From Streptomyces griseocarneus (lineage in GTDB: Bacteria; Actinomycetota; Actinomycetes; Streptomycetales; Streptomycetaceae), in assembly GCA_003674045.1 (NCBI GenBank), contig PENC01000010.1, forward strand, positions 124,001-188,000: a DNA stretch of 64,000 nt, in the 5' to 3' direction. The position numbers and the translations under genes are program-made. Positions 8,194-17,764 of the stretch are shown here, one piece after another. Position 1 is the first letter of the stretch. Each line of letters begins with the position of its first letter. A model generated the notes under the pieces. It was not told the origin of the DNA and did no database searches. It saw only the letters and a program-made list of their open reading frames with translations.

Positions 8194-9189
8194 GTGACTG
8201 TCACATCCCTGCTGGACGACGCTCGCGTGGCGGAATTGGTGCGGGACGCGACCGCCGCTCCGTCCATGCACAACGCGCAGCCCTGGCGCTTCCGGTACGC
8301 ACGGGGGAGCCGTACGTTCCGGCTGTACGCGGACTTCGGCCGGGCCATGCCGCACTCCGACCCCGACGCCCGCGCCCTGCACCTGGGCTGCGGCGCCGCG
8401 CTGTTCAACCTCCGCGTCGCCGTCGCGCACGCCGGCTGCCATCCGGACGTCACGCTCCTGCCGGATGCCGACGACGCGGCGCTGCTCGCGACCGTACGGC
8501 TCACCGATCCCGTCGACGGCGACCTCGGCCTGACCCTTCTCCACCCGGTGATCCACCAGCGGCACACCAGCCGGTACCCGTTCGCGGAAACCGAGCTTCC
8601 CGACCACCTCCGGACCGCCTTGAACGACGCCGCCTGGCGTGAGGGGGCGGCCCTGGCCTTCCCCTCCTCCTGGCACCTGCGCTGGATCGAGGAGCTCACC
8701 GAGGAGGCCGAGGCCCGCAACCTCACCGACAGCGGCAGCGAGGAGGATCTGGCGCGCTGGACCCGCATCGGGGCCGCCGAGTCCGACACGGCCACCGACG
8801 GCGTCCCGGACTACGTCTTCGGACCCCGGAAACACGGCGGCAGGGCACCTGTGCGCGACTTCTCCGGCGGCAGGCCGACAGCCGACTTCGGGACGACCAC
8901 CTTCGAGAAGGACCCCTGCCTCGCCCTGCTGAGCACGGAGGGCGACCGGCCCCGGGACTGGCTCGTCGCGGGCCAGGCGATGGAGCGCGTCCTGCTCGTG
9001 GCCACCCTGGACGGACTGGCCACCTCGTTCTCCACTCAGGCCCTCGAATGGCCCGACCTGCGCTGGCCCCTGCGCGACCCGTCCACCGGCACGGGCCACG
9101 TCCAGATGATGCTGCGCGTCGGGTACGGCCCGAAGGGGCCTCGCGCGCCGCGCCGGCCCGTGCGGGACGTCCTGGTCACGGAGGACTGA
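8194..9189 (+). CDS. acg: Acg-family nitroreductase-like FMN protein
   Basis: This 331-residue protein starts at GTG 8194 after GGGAGGGAG. It resembles the Acg group of the nitroreductase superfamily: ATAAPSMHNAQPWRF near the N-terminus (flavin-binding start), LHLGCGAALFNLRVAVAH in the middle and a degenerate C-terminal half (GQAMERVLLVATLDGLATSF). It is about as long as mycobacterial Acg (Rv2032) and Rv3127/Rv3131, which are DosR-induced. Those proteins bind FMN but have a lid over the flavin and lack classic nitroreductase turnover, so flavin storage has been proposed. The gene is divergent from the CBS-BON pair and shares their palindromes. The hydroxyacid dehydrogenase follows 96 bp on and may be co-transcribed. 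Confidence 0.85.
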   Translation: MTVTSLLDDARVAELVRDATAAPSMHNAQPWRFRYARGSRTFRLYADFGRAMPHSDPDARALHLGCGAALFNLRVAVAHAGCHPDVTLLPDADDAALLATVRLTDPVDGDLGLTLLHPVIHQRHTSRYPFAETELPDHLRTALNDAAWREGAALAFPSSWHLRWIEELTEEAEARNLTDSGSEEDLARWTRIGAAESDTATDGVPDYVFGPRKHGGRAPVRDFSGGRPTADFGTTTFEKDPCLALLSTEGDRPRDWLVAGQAMERVLLVATLDGLATSFSTQALEWPDLRWPLRDPSTGTGHVQMMLRVGYGPKGPRAPRRPVRDVLVTED

Positions 9190-9285
9190 CCACCATGCTT
9201 GCCCTCATGCCCCGCGACCCCGGACTCCCGGGAGGCGGTCGGCGTCACCCCACTTGTGAGCACTACCGGCCAAGGAGAACAGAGC

Positions 9286-10311
9286 ATGGTGGACATCGTG
9301 GCCTACGGCGTGACCGCCGACGAGCGGCCGCTGCTGGAGCGGGCCCTCGGCAGAGACCATGACCTGCGGTGCCTGGACCTCGTCCTCAACACGGACACGG
9401 CGGTGACGGCGGCGGGCCGCCGGATCGTGTGCAGCAGCGTGAACGACGTCCTGGACGCGGACGTCCTGCAAACACTCGCCGACGGGGGCACCGAACTGGT
9501 CACCCAGCGGGCCACCGGCTACAACAACATCGATCTGGTCGTGGCCCGGGAACTGGGTCTCGGGGTGTCCAGGGTGTCGTCCTATTCGCCCTACTCCGTG
9601 GCCGAGTTCGCCTGGGCGCTGGCCTTGGCGGTCGACCGGAGGGTGCACCGGGCAGCCAGGCGCACCCGTGACTTCGACTTCCGGCTGGACGGCCTGATGG
9701 GGCGTGACTTCCACGGCCGCACCGCGGGGGTGCTGGGCACCGGGAAGATCGGCACCGCTTTCGCCCGCATCGCCGCCGGCTTCGGCATGCGGCTGCTCGG
9801 CCACGACATCGCGTCGAACGAGGCGTGCCTGGCCCTGGGCATGGAGTACGTGGACCGCAAGCGGCTGTTCGCCGAGGCCGATCTGATCAGCCTGCACGCC
9901 CCGCTGGTGCCCGCGACGCACCACGTCGTCGACTCGGAGGCGCTGGCCCTGATGAAGGACGACGCCATTCTGATCAACACCAGCCGGGGCGGCCTGGTCG
10001 ACGCTCACGCGCTGGTCGAGACGCTGCTGGCCGGGCGCCTGGAGGGGGTGGGCCTGGACGTGTACGAGGAGGAGGCGGGCGTCTTCTTCTTCGACAAGTC
10101 CCTCGAGGTGATGACCGACGACACGCTCGCCCGGCTGATGACCTTCGGCAACGTACTGGTCAGCTCCCACCAGGCGTATTTCACCCGGGACGCCGTCGGC
10201 CAGATCGTCGAGGCCACGGCCCGGAACATCGCCGACCACTGTGCCGGGCGGACCGGGGAGAACACGCTCGTGCCGTCGGACCGGCAACGGCCGGTCGCGG
10301 GGAGTGGCTGA
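9286..10311 (+). CDS. ldhA: D-2-hydroxyacid dehydrogenase (D-lactate dehydrogenase-like)
   Basis: This 341-residue protein begins at ATG 9286 behind AAGGAG. It has the D-2-hydroxyacid dehydrogenase plan: an N-terminal catalytic half with TQRATGYNNIDL, the NAD Rossmann motif GVLGTGKIGTAFARI, the catalytic Arg in INTSRGGLVD, the Glu in YEEEAGVFFFD, and the His in SSHQAYFT. The YEEEAGVFF pattern with the Asn-Asn-Ile-Asp segment is characteristic of LdhA-type fermentative D-lactate dehydrogenases, which reduce pyruvate and re-oxidise NADH. Lying after the Acg-like gene in a hypoxia-type cluster, a redox-balancing role is plausible. The exact substrate is not proven by the sequence. Confidence 0.85.
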   Translation: MVDIVAYGVTADERPLLERALGRDHDLRCLDLVLNTDTAVTAAGRRIVCSSVNDVLDADVLQTLADGGTELVTQRATGYNNIDLVVARELGLGVSRVSSYSPYSVAEFAWALALAVDRRVHRAARRTRDFDFRLDGLMGRDFHGRTAGVLGTGKIGTAFARIAAGFGMRLLGHDIASNEACLALGMEYVDRKRLFAEADLISLHAPLVPATHHVVDSEALALMKDDAILINTSRGGLVDAHALVETLLAGRLEGVGLDVYEEEAGVFFFDKSLEVMTDDTLARLMTFGNVLVSSHQAYFTRDAVGQIVEATARNIADHCAGRTGENTLVPSDRQRPVAGSG

Positions 10312-10441
10312 CCGTCTTCCCCGGACGCGTTCCCGCCGGTTGCCCCGACCGTTACCGTGGTGCCGGGCGGCAGGCCGTCCGCTTGCTCCGGACGCTTCGG
10401 CGAGGAGACGCGGTGGAGAACCAGGGAGCGAGCCGGTCCGG

Positions 10442-12117
10442 GTGCCGCAGCTGAGGCTGGACGAGCTGCTCGAGGAGCTCCAGGCGCGGCTGGACGCGGC
10501 GCGAGGTACCCGTGACCGTGTACACAACCTGCTGGAAGCGGTGCTGTCCGTGGGGCGTGAGCTGGACCTTGAACAGGTCCTGCGGCACATCGTCGAGGCC
10601 GCCGTGCTGCTCGTCGACGCGCAGTACGGCGCGCTGGGCGTGATCGGCGCCGATGGCCGGACCCTGGCACAGTTCCTCACGGTGGGGCTCACGGACGAGC
10701 AGATCACCGCCATGGCCCCTACCCGGAGGGCCACGGCATCCTCGGCGAGCTCATCCAGCATCCGGAGCCGCTGCGCCTGACCAAGCTCTCCGAGCACCCC
10801 GTCTCGTACGGATTCCCGTCGAACCACCCGCCGATGCACAGCTTCCTGGGCGTGCCCATCAGGGTGCGCGAGCAGGTCTTCGGCAACCTCTACCTCACCG
10901 AGAAGAAGGCGGGAGCGGACTTCGACGACGAGGCGGCGCTCTCCGCCCTCGCCGTCGCGTCCGGTGTCGCCATCGACAACGCCCGGCTCTACGAGGAGTC
11001 GACACGCCGTGAGCGCTGGCTCAGGGCGAGCGCGTCCGTCACCAACAGCCTGATGTCCGGCAGCGCCCGGTCGGAGGTCATGACACTGATCGCCGAACTG
11101 GCCAAGGAGATCACCCGCGCGGAGCTCGCGACCTTCTCCGTCCCCCTCGAGAACGGCACGGCACTGCGCGCCGACGGCGACGTCGGCGCGCACGCCGACG
11201 CGTTGCGGGGCCGCATGCTGCCGACGGCGGGGACCCTGATCGGGGCGGCGTACTCCGAGGGCTCGCCCGTACACAGCGATGATGTCGCCGAGGACCCGCG
11301 GATCACCGCCGATCCGCAGCGACTGCGCGGGCTGGGGCCCGCCGTGGCGGTACCGGTCACCTCGGGCGGCCTGGTCCGCGGTGTTCTCTTCCTCGCGCGC
11401 GACGGAGGGCAGCCCGGATTCTCGGACGAGGAACTCGGCCCGCTGCCGGCGTTCGCCGGACAGGCCGCGCTCGCTATGGAGCTGTCGGAGCGGCGCGCGG
11501 ACGCCGAGCAGCTGGCTCTGCTGGAGGACCGCGACCGCATCGCCCGAGACCTGCACGACCTGGCGATCCAGCGGCTCTTCGCCACGGGCATGACCCTGCA
11601 GAGCGCCAGCAGGCTCGTCGACCACGCCGGGGCGGCGGAACGGGTCCAGCGGGCGATCGACGACCTGGACGAGACCGTCAAGATCATCAGGTCGGCGATC
11701 TTCGGACTGCGGGCCCGGGAGACCGCCTCGCAGAACGGGCTGCGTACCAAGACGGTCCAGACGGTGGGCGAGGCCGCCTCCGTGCTGGGTTTCGCGCCGA
11801 GCCTGCGCATGGAAGGGCTGCTGGACACCCAGGCGCCCCGAGCGGCGGTCGACGACATCGTCGCGGTGCTCGGGGAAGCCTTGACCAACGTCGCCCGGCA
11901 CGCCCACGCCCGCGCGGTCGACGTGGCCGTGGTCAACGACGGCCGCTGTCTCGTACTCACTGTCGTCGACGACGGCGTCGGCATGGCTCCAGGAGGACGC
12001 CGTAGCGGGCTGCGCAACCTGGCGGAGCGCGCGGAACGGCACGGCGGGCTGCTGGAGCTGACCGACCGGCCCGGCGGCGGCACTGTGCTCACCTGGCGCA
12101 TTCCGCTGGTCGGCTGA
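10442..12117 (+). pseudogene. DevS-like GAF-GAF sensor histidine kinase, frameshifted
   Basis: Read with one correction this is a twin of the kinase at 34924-36669: a first GAF domain, a second GAF domain, a HisKA_3 dimerisation helix (RDLHDLAIQRLF, phospho-His near 11556) and an HATPase (LGEALTNVARHAHA, DDGVGM). Two open frames meet near 10714-10720. Restoring one G in the ATGGCCCC stretch gives the same GHGILGELI reading as the intact twin. The start is also uncertain: GTG 10412 has the paralogue-like N-terminus but is out of frame by one base, whereas GTG 10442 is in frame. Mycobacterial DevS/DosS kinases sense redox and gases with haem in the first GAF. As written, the kinase half would lack most of its sensor. 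Confidence 0.8.
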
Positions 12118-12131
12118 GCGATCAGCTGTCG

Positions 12132-12155
12132 GCCACCTGAGGATGCGCCGGTGGC
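12132..12155. terminator. Possible hairpin between convergent genes
   Basis: GCCACC and GGTGGC arms flank a twelve-base loop just beyond the kinase stop. A second GC-rich inverted repeat follows to about 12179. There is no T run. Confidence 0.3.
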
Positions 12156-12324
12156 AGGAGCGCGGCTCCCCGCGCCTCCAACAGGGTTCGCTGCGCGCCG
12201 GACTTCGCCAGGACCGCTTGGGTCGGGCCGGGTGTCACCGGCGGCTTGGCGGGCGTTCCATTGCCGCGTGCGGCCAGCTCCGCTTCTGTGGCGATGCCGG
12301 TTCACCAGACCTGCGCGTGGTGAG

Positions 12325-14304
12325 TCAGTGCCCCTTTCGGTTTCGTGCGCGGTGCCAGGCCGAATCCTTCAGCAGACGCAGACCGTTGAGGCTGACGAGG
12401 ACGGTGGATCCCTCGTGCCCGGCGACGCCCAGGGGCAGGGGCAGGGTTCCGGCGAGGTCCCAGACGACCAGGGCGGTGATGAACACCGAGGCGATGACCA
12501 GGTTCTGCGCCACCAGACGGCGAGCCTGGCGGGAGAGGCCGACGACAGTGGGGATGGTGGCGAGTTCGTCGCGGACGACGACGGCGTCCGCGGTCTCCAG
12601 GGCGAGGTCGGATCCGGCGCGGCCCATGGCGATGCCGGTGTGGGCGGCGGCCAGGGCGGGGGCGTCGTTGACGCCGTCGCCCACGACGAGCACCTTGCGT
12701 CCTGTCTTCTCCATCTCCTGTACCGCGGTGACCTTGTCCTGGGGCAGGAGTCCCGCGCGGACGTCGGTGATGCCGGCCTCCTGGGCGAGGCGGCCTGCTG
12801 CGCGCGGGTTGTCACCGGTGACCAGCACCGGCGTGTTGCCTGTCAGCGAGGCGAGCGCGGCGACGGTGGCGGCGGCCTCGTCCCGCAGCCGGTCGGTGAT
12901 GCCGAGCACGCCCACCGGGACGCCGTCGGCCTCGATCAGCACCGTGGTGCGGCCTTCCCGCTCCAGGCTTGCCGCGACGGTGGCGGCCACGTGATCGTCC
13001 TGTCCGTCCAGCAGGCGTGCGGGGCTGCCGACGGTGACGGTCCTGCCGTCGACGGTGGCGGTGACGCCGGTGCCGGGGGCGGAGGCGAAGCCGGCCACCA
13101 CGGGGACGGGCAGCCCGCGGGTGCGGGCGGCGTCGACGACGGCGCGGGCCAGGGGGTGTTCGCTGGGGTGCTCGGCCGCCGCCGCGAGGGTCAGCAGCGC
13201 GTCCTCGTCCAGGCCGGAGCCGGGCAGGGGGCGAATGTCGGTGACGCGCGGGGTGCCCTCGGTGAGGGTGCCGGTCTTGTCCAGGGCCACCTGGTCGACC
13301 TGCCCCAGCCGCTCCATCACCACGGCGGACTTCACCAGCACGCCGTGGCGTCCAGCGTTGGCGATCGCGGACAGCAGCGGCGGCATCGTGGCCAGGACGA
13401 CCGCGCAGGGCGACGCGACGATCATGAAGGTCATCGCCCTCAGCAGGGTCGGCTGCAGCGCCGCGCCGAACAGCAGCGGCAGGGCGAACAGGGCCAGCGT
13501 GGCGGCCACCATGCCGAGGGAATACCGCTGTTCGACCTTCTCGATGAACAGCTGGGTCGGGGCCTTGGTCCCGGAGGCTTCCTCGACCATGGCCACGATC
13601 CGGGCGATCACCGAGTCCGAGGGATCGCGTTCGACTTTCACACGCAGCGCACCGGTGCCGTTGAGCGTGCCGGCGAAGACCTCGTCGCCGGGCTCCTTGG
13701 CGACCGGCAGGGGTTCGCCGGTGATGGTGGCCTGGTCGACCTCGCTCGCCCCGTCCAGTACACGGCCGTCGGCGCCGACGCGCTCGCCGGGCCGGACGAG
13801 GACCGTGTCGCCGATCCGCAGATCGGCACTTGGCACCGCCTCTTCACTGCCGTCGTCGGCGAGGCGGGTCGCGGTGGCGGGGGCCAGGTCGAGCAGGCCG
13901 CGCACCGAGTCGGCGGTGCGGGCGGTGGCGACGGCCTCCAGCGCGCCGGAGGTGGCGAAGATGACGATCAGCAGCGCGCCGTCCAGGGCCTGGCCGATGG
14001 CGGCGGCGCCGAGCGCGGCCACGACCATGAGCAGGTCCACGTCCAGGGTCTTCTCGCGCAGGGCCTGAAGACCGGCCCAGCCCGGCTCCCAGCCGCCGGT
14101 GGCGTAGACGAGCGCGTACAGCGGACCCCACGACCAGGCCGGGGCGCCGAACAGGTGCAGCGGCAACGCGACCAGGAACAGCACCAGGGCAGCGGCCGCC
14201 CACCGCGCCTCGGGCAGGGCGAAGATCCGGGTCCGGCGCCGGGGCGCCACCGCGGTGCGGACGGTGGCGGCCGTCGGGGACGGCCGGGTGAGGGTGGAGG
14301 TCAT
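12325..14304 (-). CDS. Heavy-metal P1B-type ATPase
   Basis: This 659-residue cation pump carries the expected motifs in order: TGEP in the actuator domain (about residue 193), SPC in the membrane ion path (about 300, replacing the usual CPC), DKTGT with the phosphorylated Asp (about 344), the soft-metal SEHP motif (about 381) and GDGVNDAP (about 545). There is no N-terminal metal-binding domain, and the protein starts close to the first membrane helices. SPC-type pumps of this length occur in actinobacterial metal-export groups; mycobacterial CtpF-like pumps also belong to the DosR regulon but differ in class. It is divergent from an ArsR repressor with an NmtR-like metal site, so export of nickel, cobalt or another divalent metal is likely. 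Confidence 0.9.
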   Translation of the reverse strand: MTSTLTRPSPTAATVRTAVAPRRRTRIFALPEARWAAAALVLFLVALPLHLFGAPAWSWGPLYALVYATGGWEPGWAGLQALREKTLDVDLLMVVAALGAAAIGQALDGALLIVIFATSGALEAVATARTADSVRGLLDLAPATATRLADDGSEEAVPSADLRIGDTVLVRPGERVGADGRVLDGASEVDQATITGEPLPVAKEPGDEVFAGTLNGTGALRVKVERDPSDSVIARIVAMVEEASGTKAPTQLFIEKVEQRYSLGMVAATLALFALPLLFGAALQPTLLRAMTFMIVASPCAVVLATMPPLLSAIANAGRHGVLVKSAVVMERLGQVDQVALDKTGTLTEGTPRVTDIRPLPGSGLDEDALLTLAAAAEHPSEHPLARAVVDAARTRGLPVPVVAGFASAPGTGVTATVDGRTVTVGSPARLLDGQDDHVAATVAASLEREGRTTVLIEADGVPVGVLGITDRLRDEAAATVAALASLTGNTPVLVTGDNPRAAGRLAQEAGITDVRAGLLPQDKVTAVQEMEKTGRKVLVVGDGVNDAPALAAAHTGIAMGRAGSDLALETADAVVVRDELATIPTVVGLSRQARRLVAQNLVIASVFITALVVWDLAGTLPLPLGVAGHEGSTVLVSLNGLRLLKDSAWHRARNRKGH

Positions 14305-14371
14305 CGCAGCGGTGATCCTTCGTTCGCGTGCGGGAGAGGGGAGTGGGCCCGGGCACCTCCAGCATACGGGA

Positions 14372-14395
14372 ACACATGAACATTAATTCATGTGT
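14372..14395. promoter_or_regulatory. ArsR-type operator palindrome
   Basis: ACACATGAA and TTCATGTGT (nine-base perfect arms) flank a six-base AT-rich centre between the pump and the ArsR gene, 26 bp before the ArsR ATG. The TGAA-N6-TTCA core is the classical ArsR/SmtB operator form, so the repressor probably controls both genes. Confidence 0.85.
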
Positions 14396-14420
14396 TTATT
14401 GCGGTCGGTAAAATGAGCCC

Positions 14421-14804
14421 ATGGGTCATGGAGCCGCTCCCGCGAACAACGCCGTCCCGCGTGCACGTCTGGACGCGGCCAACGCCGCCAAGGTGGCCAC
14501 GACGCTCCAGGCGCTGGCCACCCCCTCCCGCCTGCTGATCCTCGCCCGCCTGCGCGAAGGCCCCCTCCCGGCGACCGAGCTCGCCGCCGAGGTGGGCATG
14601 GAGCAGTCGGCCTGTTCCCACCAGCTCCGCCTGCTGCGCAATCTCGGCCTGGTCACGGGCACACGCAAGGGCCGCTCCGTCGTCTACGCGCTCTACGACA
14701 ACCACGTCGCCGAACTCCTCGACCAGGCCCTCTATCACGTCGAGCACCTCCGCCTCGGCCTGACCGACGAGCCGCTCACGGCCGTCGAGCGGGGCCACGG
14801 ATAG
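14421..14804 (+). CDS. ArsR/SmtB-family metal-sensing repressor (NmtR-like)
   Basis: This 127-residue winged-helix protein has the recognition helix in ELAAEVGMEQSACSHQLRLL. Its last helix reads D-N-H-(10 residues)-H-V-E-H, which fits the alpha-5 metal site D-x-H-x10-H-x2-H of the nickel/cobalt sensor NmtR. No alpha-3 Cys pair (ELCVCDL type) is present, which argues against cadmium/lead sensors of that type. It should bind the palindrome at 14372-14395 and release it on metal binding, inducing itself and the divergent pump. Its 3' end overlaps the tail of the broken USP frame on the other strand. Confidence 0.92.
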   Translation: MGHGAAPANNAVPRARLDAANAAKVATTLQALATPSRLLILARLREGPLPATELAAEVGMEQSACSHQLRLLRNLGLVTGTRKGRSVVYALYDNHVAELLDQALYHVEHLRLGLTDEPLTAVERGHG

Positions 14805-15204
14805 AGCGGCGCTTCCTGAAGGCCGTCCGCCCCGGTCCATCGATGGGATGCGCCAGCAGTGGCACCTCGGGGTGCGCGTCCATCGCGCGGCGCAAGGCGT
14901 TGTCGATCCGGTGCGCGCGGCTCAGGCCGTCGGCCGCCGGACCGGTGACCGGCCGTGGCGCACCGGAGTTCCATGTCTCGATGCCGAACCACGGGAAGAA
15001 GGCCTCCACTTCACAGCCCCGCAGTGCCGCCAAGGCGAAAGCGAGGCACGCGAGGCCCCCGTCCCCTCCTCCGCCAGTGAGCTCCACGGCGATCCGGCCC
15101 GGGCCGCCCTTCACCTTCCACCGGCCGTAACGGCCCGCCATCGAGCCGTCGACCCCTGCCACGACGGGGAGTTCCACCGTGCCCACCACCTTCGGTCGAT
15201 CCAT
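14776..15204 (-). pseudogene. Universal stress protein with internal deletion
   Basis: The frame starts like a USP (VELPVVAGVDGS) but after about 25 residues becomes Gly-rich. It then re-enters what looks like the second half of a tandem USP (LACLAFALAALRGCEVEAFF). The segment holding most of the first domain and the ATP-binding G-x2-G-x9-G-S/T loop is absent, and the C-terminus runs past the usual end into the ArsR gene. At 142 residues it is half the length of the tandem USP at 29252. A deletion derivative is the simplest reading, though a short protein may still be made. Confidence 0.5.
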
Positions 15205-15268
15205 GTGAGGCCTTCCACGGTCGGCCGCGCCATGCGATCCGGGTAGGGGTCGGCTCGGCCCTCCATCA

Positions 15269-15303
15269 GGTCCTTTCGGCTGTGGCGCGGAGCCTCTCGG
15301 CCC
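15269..15303. promoter_or_regulatory. Pair of DevR/OsdR-box-like palindromes
   Basis: GGTCC-TTTC-GGCTG (15269-15282) and GAGCC-TCTC-GGCCC (15290-15303) are 21 bp apart between the broken USP and the intact USP. The second is the better match to the recurring GGnCC-N4-GGnCC motif. Confidence 0.45.
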
Positions 15304-15428
15304 ATGGGCGGCGAGTGAGGCCGGTCGCAGGCTGACGGTACGACAGAAAGCCGGTGTCCACGGGTGCGCCGCCTCCCCGCCGACGCCCGCGGACACCGGC
15401 AGCGGACGATCACGCCCGAGGAGGGAAC

Positions 15429-16316
15429 ATGCCCGAAGCGGAGACGATCCGGCCGGGCCGCGTACTGCTCGGTTTCGACGGTTCCGGACCCGCGTTGCGC
15501 GCCCTCGACCACGCGGTCGAGGCGGCGCTCCGGCGCGACACCGAGCTCGCGGTCCTCTGCTGCTGGCCCTGGGGCAGGGCGCTGACCCCCGCGGCCGCCG
15601 CGGCGAGCGGTGACGGGCGGACCCTGTGCGAGACGGCGCGCGAGGCGCTGGACGAGGCCGTCGCACGAGCGCGGAGGAAGGCCACTGGCCTCACGGTCAC
15701 ACCGATCCTGACCGCCGAGCACGCGGAGTCCGCCCTCGTACGGTATGGATGTACCGCGTCTCTTGTCGTCCTCGGTTCCCGAGGACACGGTGGTTTCGCG
15801 GGGCTGCTGCTCGGGTCGGTGACGCAACGGGTCGCCGCGCACAGCACGGCTCCCGTACTGGTCGTCCGGGGCACCCCTCGGCCACCACGGGGCACCGTGC
15901 TCGTCGGCCTCGCCTCGGACGCGGACACCGCCGCGCTGCGCTTCGGTTTCGAGGAAGCGGTACGCAGGGGCGCGGGCCTGTGGGTGGTGCACGCGTGGCG
16001 CTTCCCGGGCTCGCCGAGCGCGGAGCCGTCCGGACGTCTGATCTGGGACGACGCGGAGGTCCTGGCGAAGTCGGCCGAGGCCGTACCGCAGTTCGCGGTC
16101 GCGCCGCTGCGGGACGAGTTCCCTGGTGTTCCAGTCCGCACCGCGGCGATGTGCCTGGGTGCCGGGCACGCCCTGACGGAGGCGAGCCGCGAGGCGGAAC
16201 TCGTCGTCTTGGCCGCCCACCGGCGCAAGCACCGGCTCGGCCTCCGACTGGGCCCGGTCACCCACGCGGTACTGCAACATGCCCACTGCCCGGTGGCCGT
16301 CGTCCCGGCCGACTGA
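15429..16316 (+). CDS. Tandem-domain universal stress protein
   Basis: This 295-residue protein starts at ATG 15429 after GAGGGA. It contains two USP folds. The first (about residues 12-150) begins RVLLGFDGSGPA and keeps the ATP-binding loop G-x2-G-x9-G-S (SRGHGGFAGLLLGSV). In the second (about 158-292) that loop is changed (AHRRKHRLGLRLGPV), so it probably does not bind ATP. Tandem USPs of this kind, such as Rv2623, are DosR-induced in mycobacteria and slow growth. A CBS-BON gene follows 27 bp on, giving a likely two-gene operon under the palindromes at 15269-15303. Confidence 0.88.
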   Translation: MPEAETIRPGRVLLGFDGSGPALRALDHAVEAALRRDTELAVLCCWPWGRALTPAAAAASGDGRTLCETAREALDEAVARARRKATGLTVTPILTAEHAESALVRYGCTASLVVLGSRGHGGFAGLLLGSVTQRVAAHSTAPVLVVRGTPRPPRGTVLVGLASDADTAALRFGFEEAVRRGAGLWVVHAWRFPGSPSAEPSGRLIWDDAEVLAKSAEAVPQFAVAPLRDEFPGVPVRTAAMCLGAGHALTEASREAELVVLAAHRRKHRLGLRLGPVTHAVLQHAHCPVAVVPAD

Positions 16317-16343
16317 CGCACCGTCATCGGAAAGGAGTCCGCC

Positions 16344-17060
16344 GTGAAACACCGGCGCATCGACCAGATCATGACCCGTGACGTCGTCACGGTACGCCCG
16401 GACGCACCGTTCAAGACCGTGGCGGAAACCTTCGCGCGGTACGACGTCAGCGGAGTGCCCGTCGTCGACGGCGAAGACGCCGTGCTGGGAGTGGTGTCCC
16501 GGACCGACCTCGTCCTCCGGCAGTCGCACCCGGAGACGGAGCGGCCGCCCTGGTACAAGTGGTGGGCCGTCGGTCCGCGCCGCCGCACCCGGACCAAGGA
16601 CCGCACGGCGGCCCGGCTGATGAGCTCGCCCGTGGTGTCCGTCGGCCCGCACGACACCGTCGTCGACGCCGCGCGGACCATGGCCCGGCGGCATGTGGAA
16701 CGCCTTCCCGTGCTCGACGACCGGGGAGCGCTGGTCGGGATCGTCACCCGTAGCGACCTGCTGAGCGTCTTCCGGCGCCCGGACAGAGAGGTCCGCGCCG
16801 AGGTGATCGAGGAAGTTCTCATGGGTACTCTGTGCCGCTCCCCGCATCTGGTCGACGTGCGGGTGCGCGACGGCGTTGTGAACCTCACGGGCACACTGGA
16901 GCGAAGCAGCGAGGTGGCCATCGCCGTCCGCCTCACCCGGCACATCGACGGGGTGGTGGACGTCATCGACAACCTCCGCTTCCGTACGGACGACTCCCGC
17001 CGGAGGCCTGAGGACAAGGCCGTGAGCACGCTCCCGGAGGAATGGCTGCGCGGTCTGTGA
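16344..17060 (+). CDS. CBS-pair plus BON domain protein
   Basis: The third CBS-BON paralogue of the window (238 residues) starts at GTG 16344 behind AAAGGAG. CBS motif one begins IDQIMTRDVVTVRPDAPF, CBS motif two has HVERLPVLDDRGALVGIVTR, and the BON-like domain has VDVRVRDGVVNLTGTLERS. The linker between the CBS motifs is long, basic and Trp-rich (WYKWWAVGPRRRTRTK), which differs from the paralogues at 6611 and 7331 and resembles the one at 43424. The gene is 27 bp behind the tandem USP, so the two are probably made together. Confidence 0.88.
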   Translation: MKHRRIDQIMTRDVVTVRPDAPFKTVAETFARYDVSGVPVVDGEDAVLGVVSRTDLVLRQSHPETERPPWYKWWAVGPRRRTRTKDRTAARLMSSPVVSVGPHDTVVDAARTMARRHVERLPVLDDRGALVGIVTRSDLLSVFRRPDREVRAEVIEEVLMGTLCRSPHLVDVRVRDGVVNLTGTLERSSEVAIAVRLTRHIDGVVDVIDNLRFRTDDSRRRPEDKAVSTLPEEWLRGL

Positions 17061-17075
17061 ACCCGGCTCAAGAAA

Positions 17076-17740
17076 TCAGGGCAGCGGGGGAGCGATCACC
17101 GGGATCAGTCCGGTCACCAGCGCGAGCACCGGTACCAGCGCCGCGGCGGTGTACGCCCGCGCCGAGAAAACCTCCCCGTGCTCCGCCTCCTCCCGCCACC
17201 CCCACAGCCGTGGCCACACCCGCACGAGGAACGGCCGGGCGATGAAGACGGCGAGCAGTACGGCCCACAGCGGCCCGCCGGTGAGCTGCTCGTGCGCCAG
17301 CCACAGGGCCCGGCGAAGGCTCCCCCCCCGCCCTCGCCCAGCAGCCGGTACTCGACCGTGACACCGGCGACGTCCACCGGCGAGGGCGGCGGCGGGCAGC
17401 AGGGCGGCCACCATGAACTGGGCCCGCCGCTCGTCGGCACGCAGGACGCACCACCGCCGCAGACGGACCGGCGGATGGTGGAGCCGGAGGCCCGGAGCCG
17501 GGCGGCCTCCCCGATGCGACGCAGCGCGCGCAGCACGGCGTCCTGCCCGGCCGTCGAGCGCGCGTACCGGTCGGCGACGAGCTTCGCCGTCCACAGCGCG
17601 CCGAGCGGCGCGATCAGGAAGTGCGGCACCCGCAGAATCACGAACACGACCTGGGCGAGCAGCTCATGATCGGTCGGTTCGTTCGCGACGAGCAACAGCG
17701 TGGCAGGGAGCAGCCCGCACAGCCCGAGGGTCGGGGTGGG
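17076..17740 (-). pseudogene. Decayed integral membrane protein gene
   Basis: Pieces of one membrane protein are spread over different frames. The N-terminal part has two hydrophobic segments (GLCGLLPATLLLVA and VPHFLIAPLGALWTAKLVAD). The middle part reads RADERRAQFMVAALLPAAALAG, then VDVAGVTVEYRLLGEG in a second frame. The C-terminal part is LWLAHEQLTGGPLWAVLLAV through ALVTGLIPVIAPPLP. At least three frame changes are needed, one at the run of eight C near 17324. The 5' end is missing where a TnpB fragment lies. I cannot name the family. Confidence 0.6.
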
Positions 17741-17764
17741 GTTGTGCAGCGGGAGGTCTTGCGG

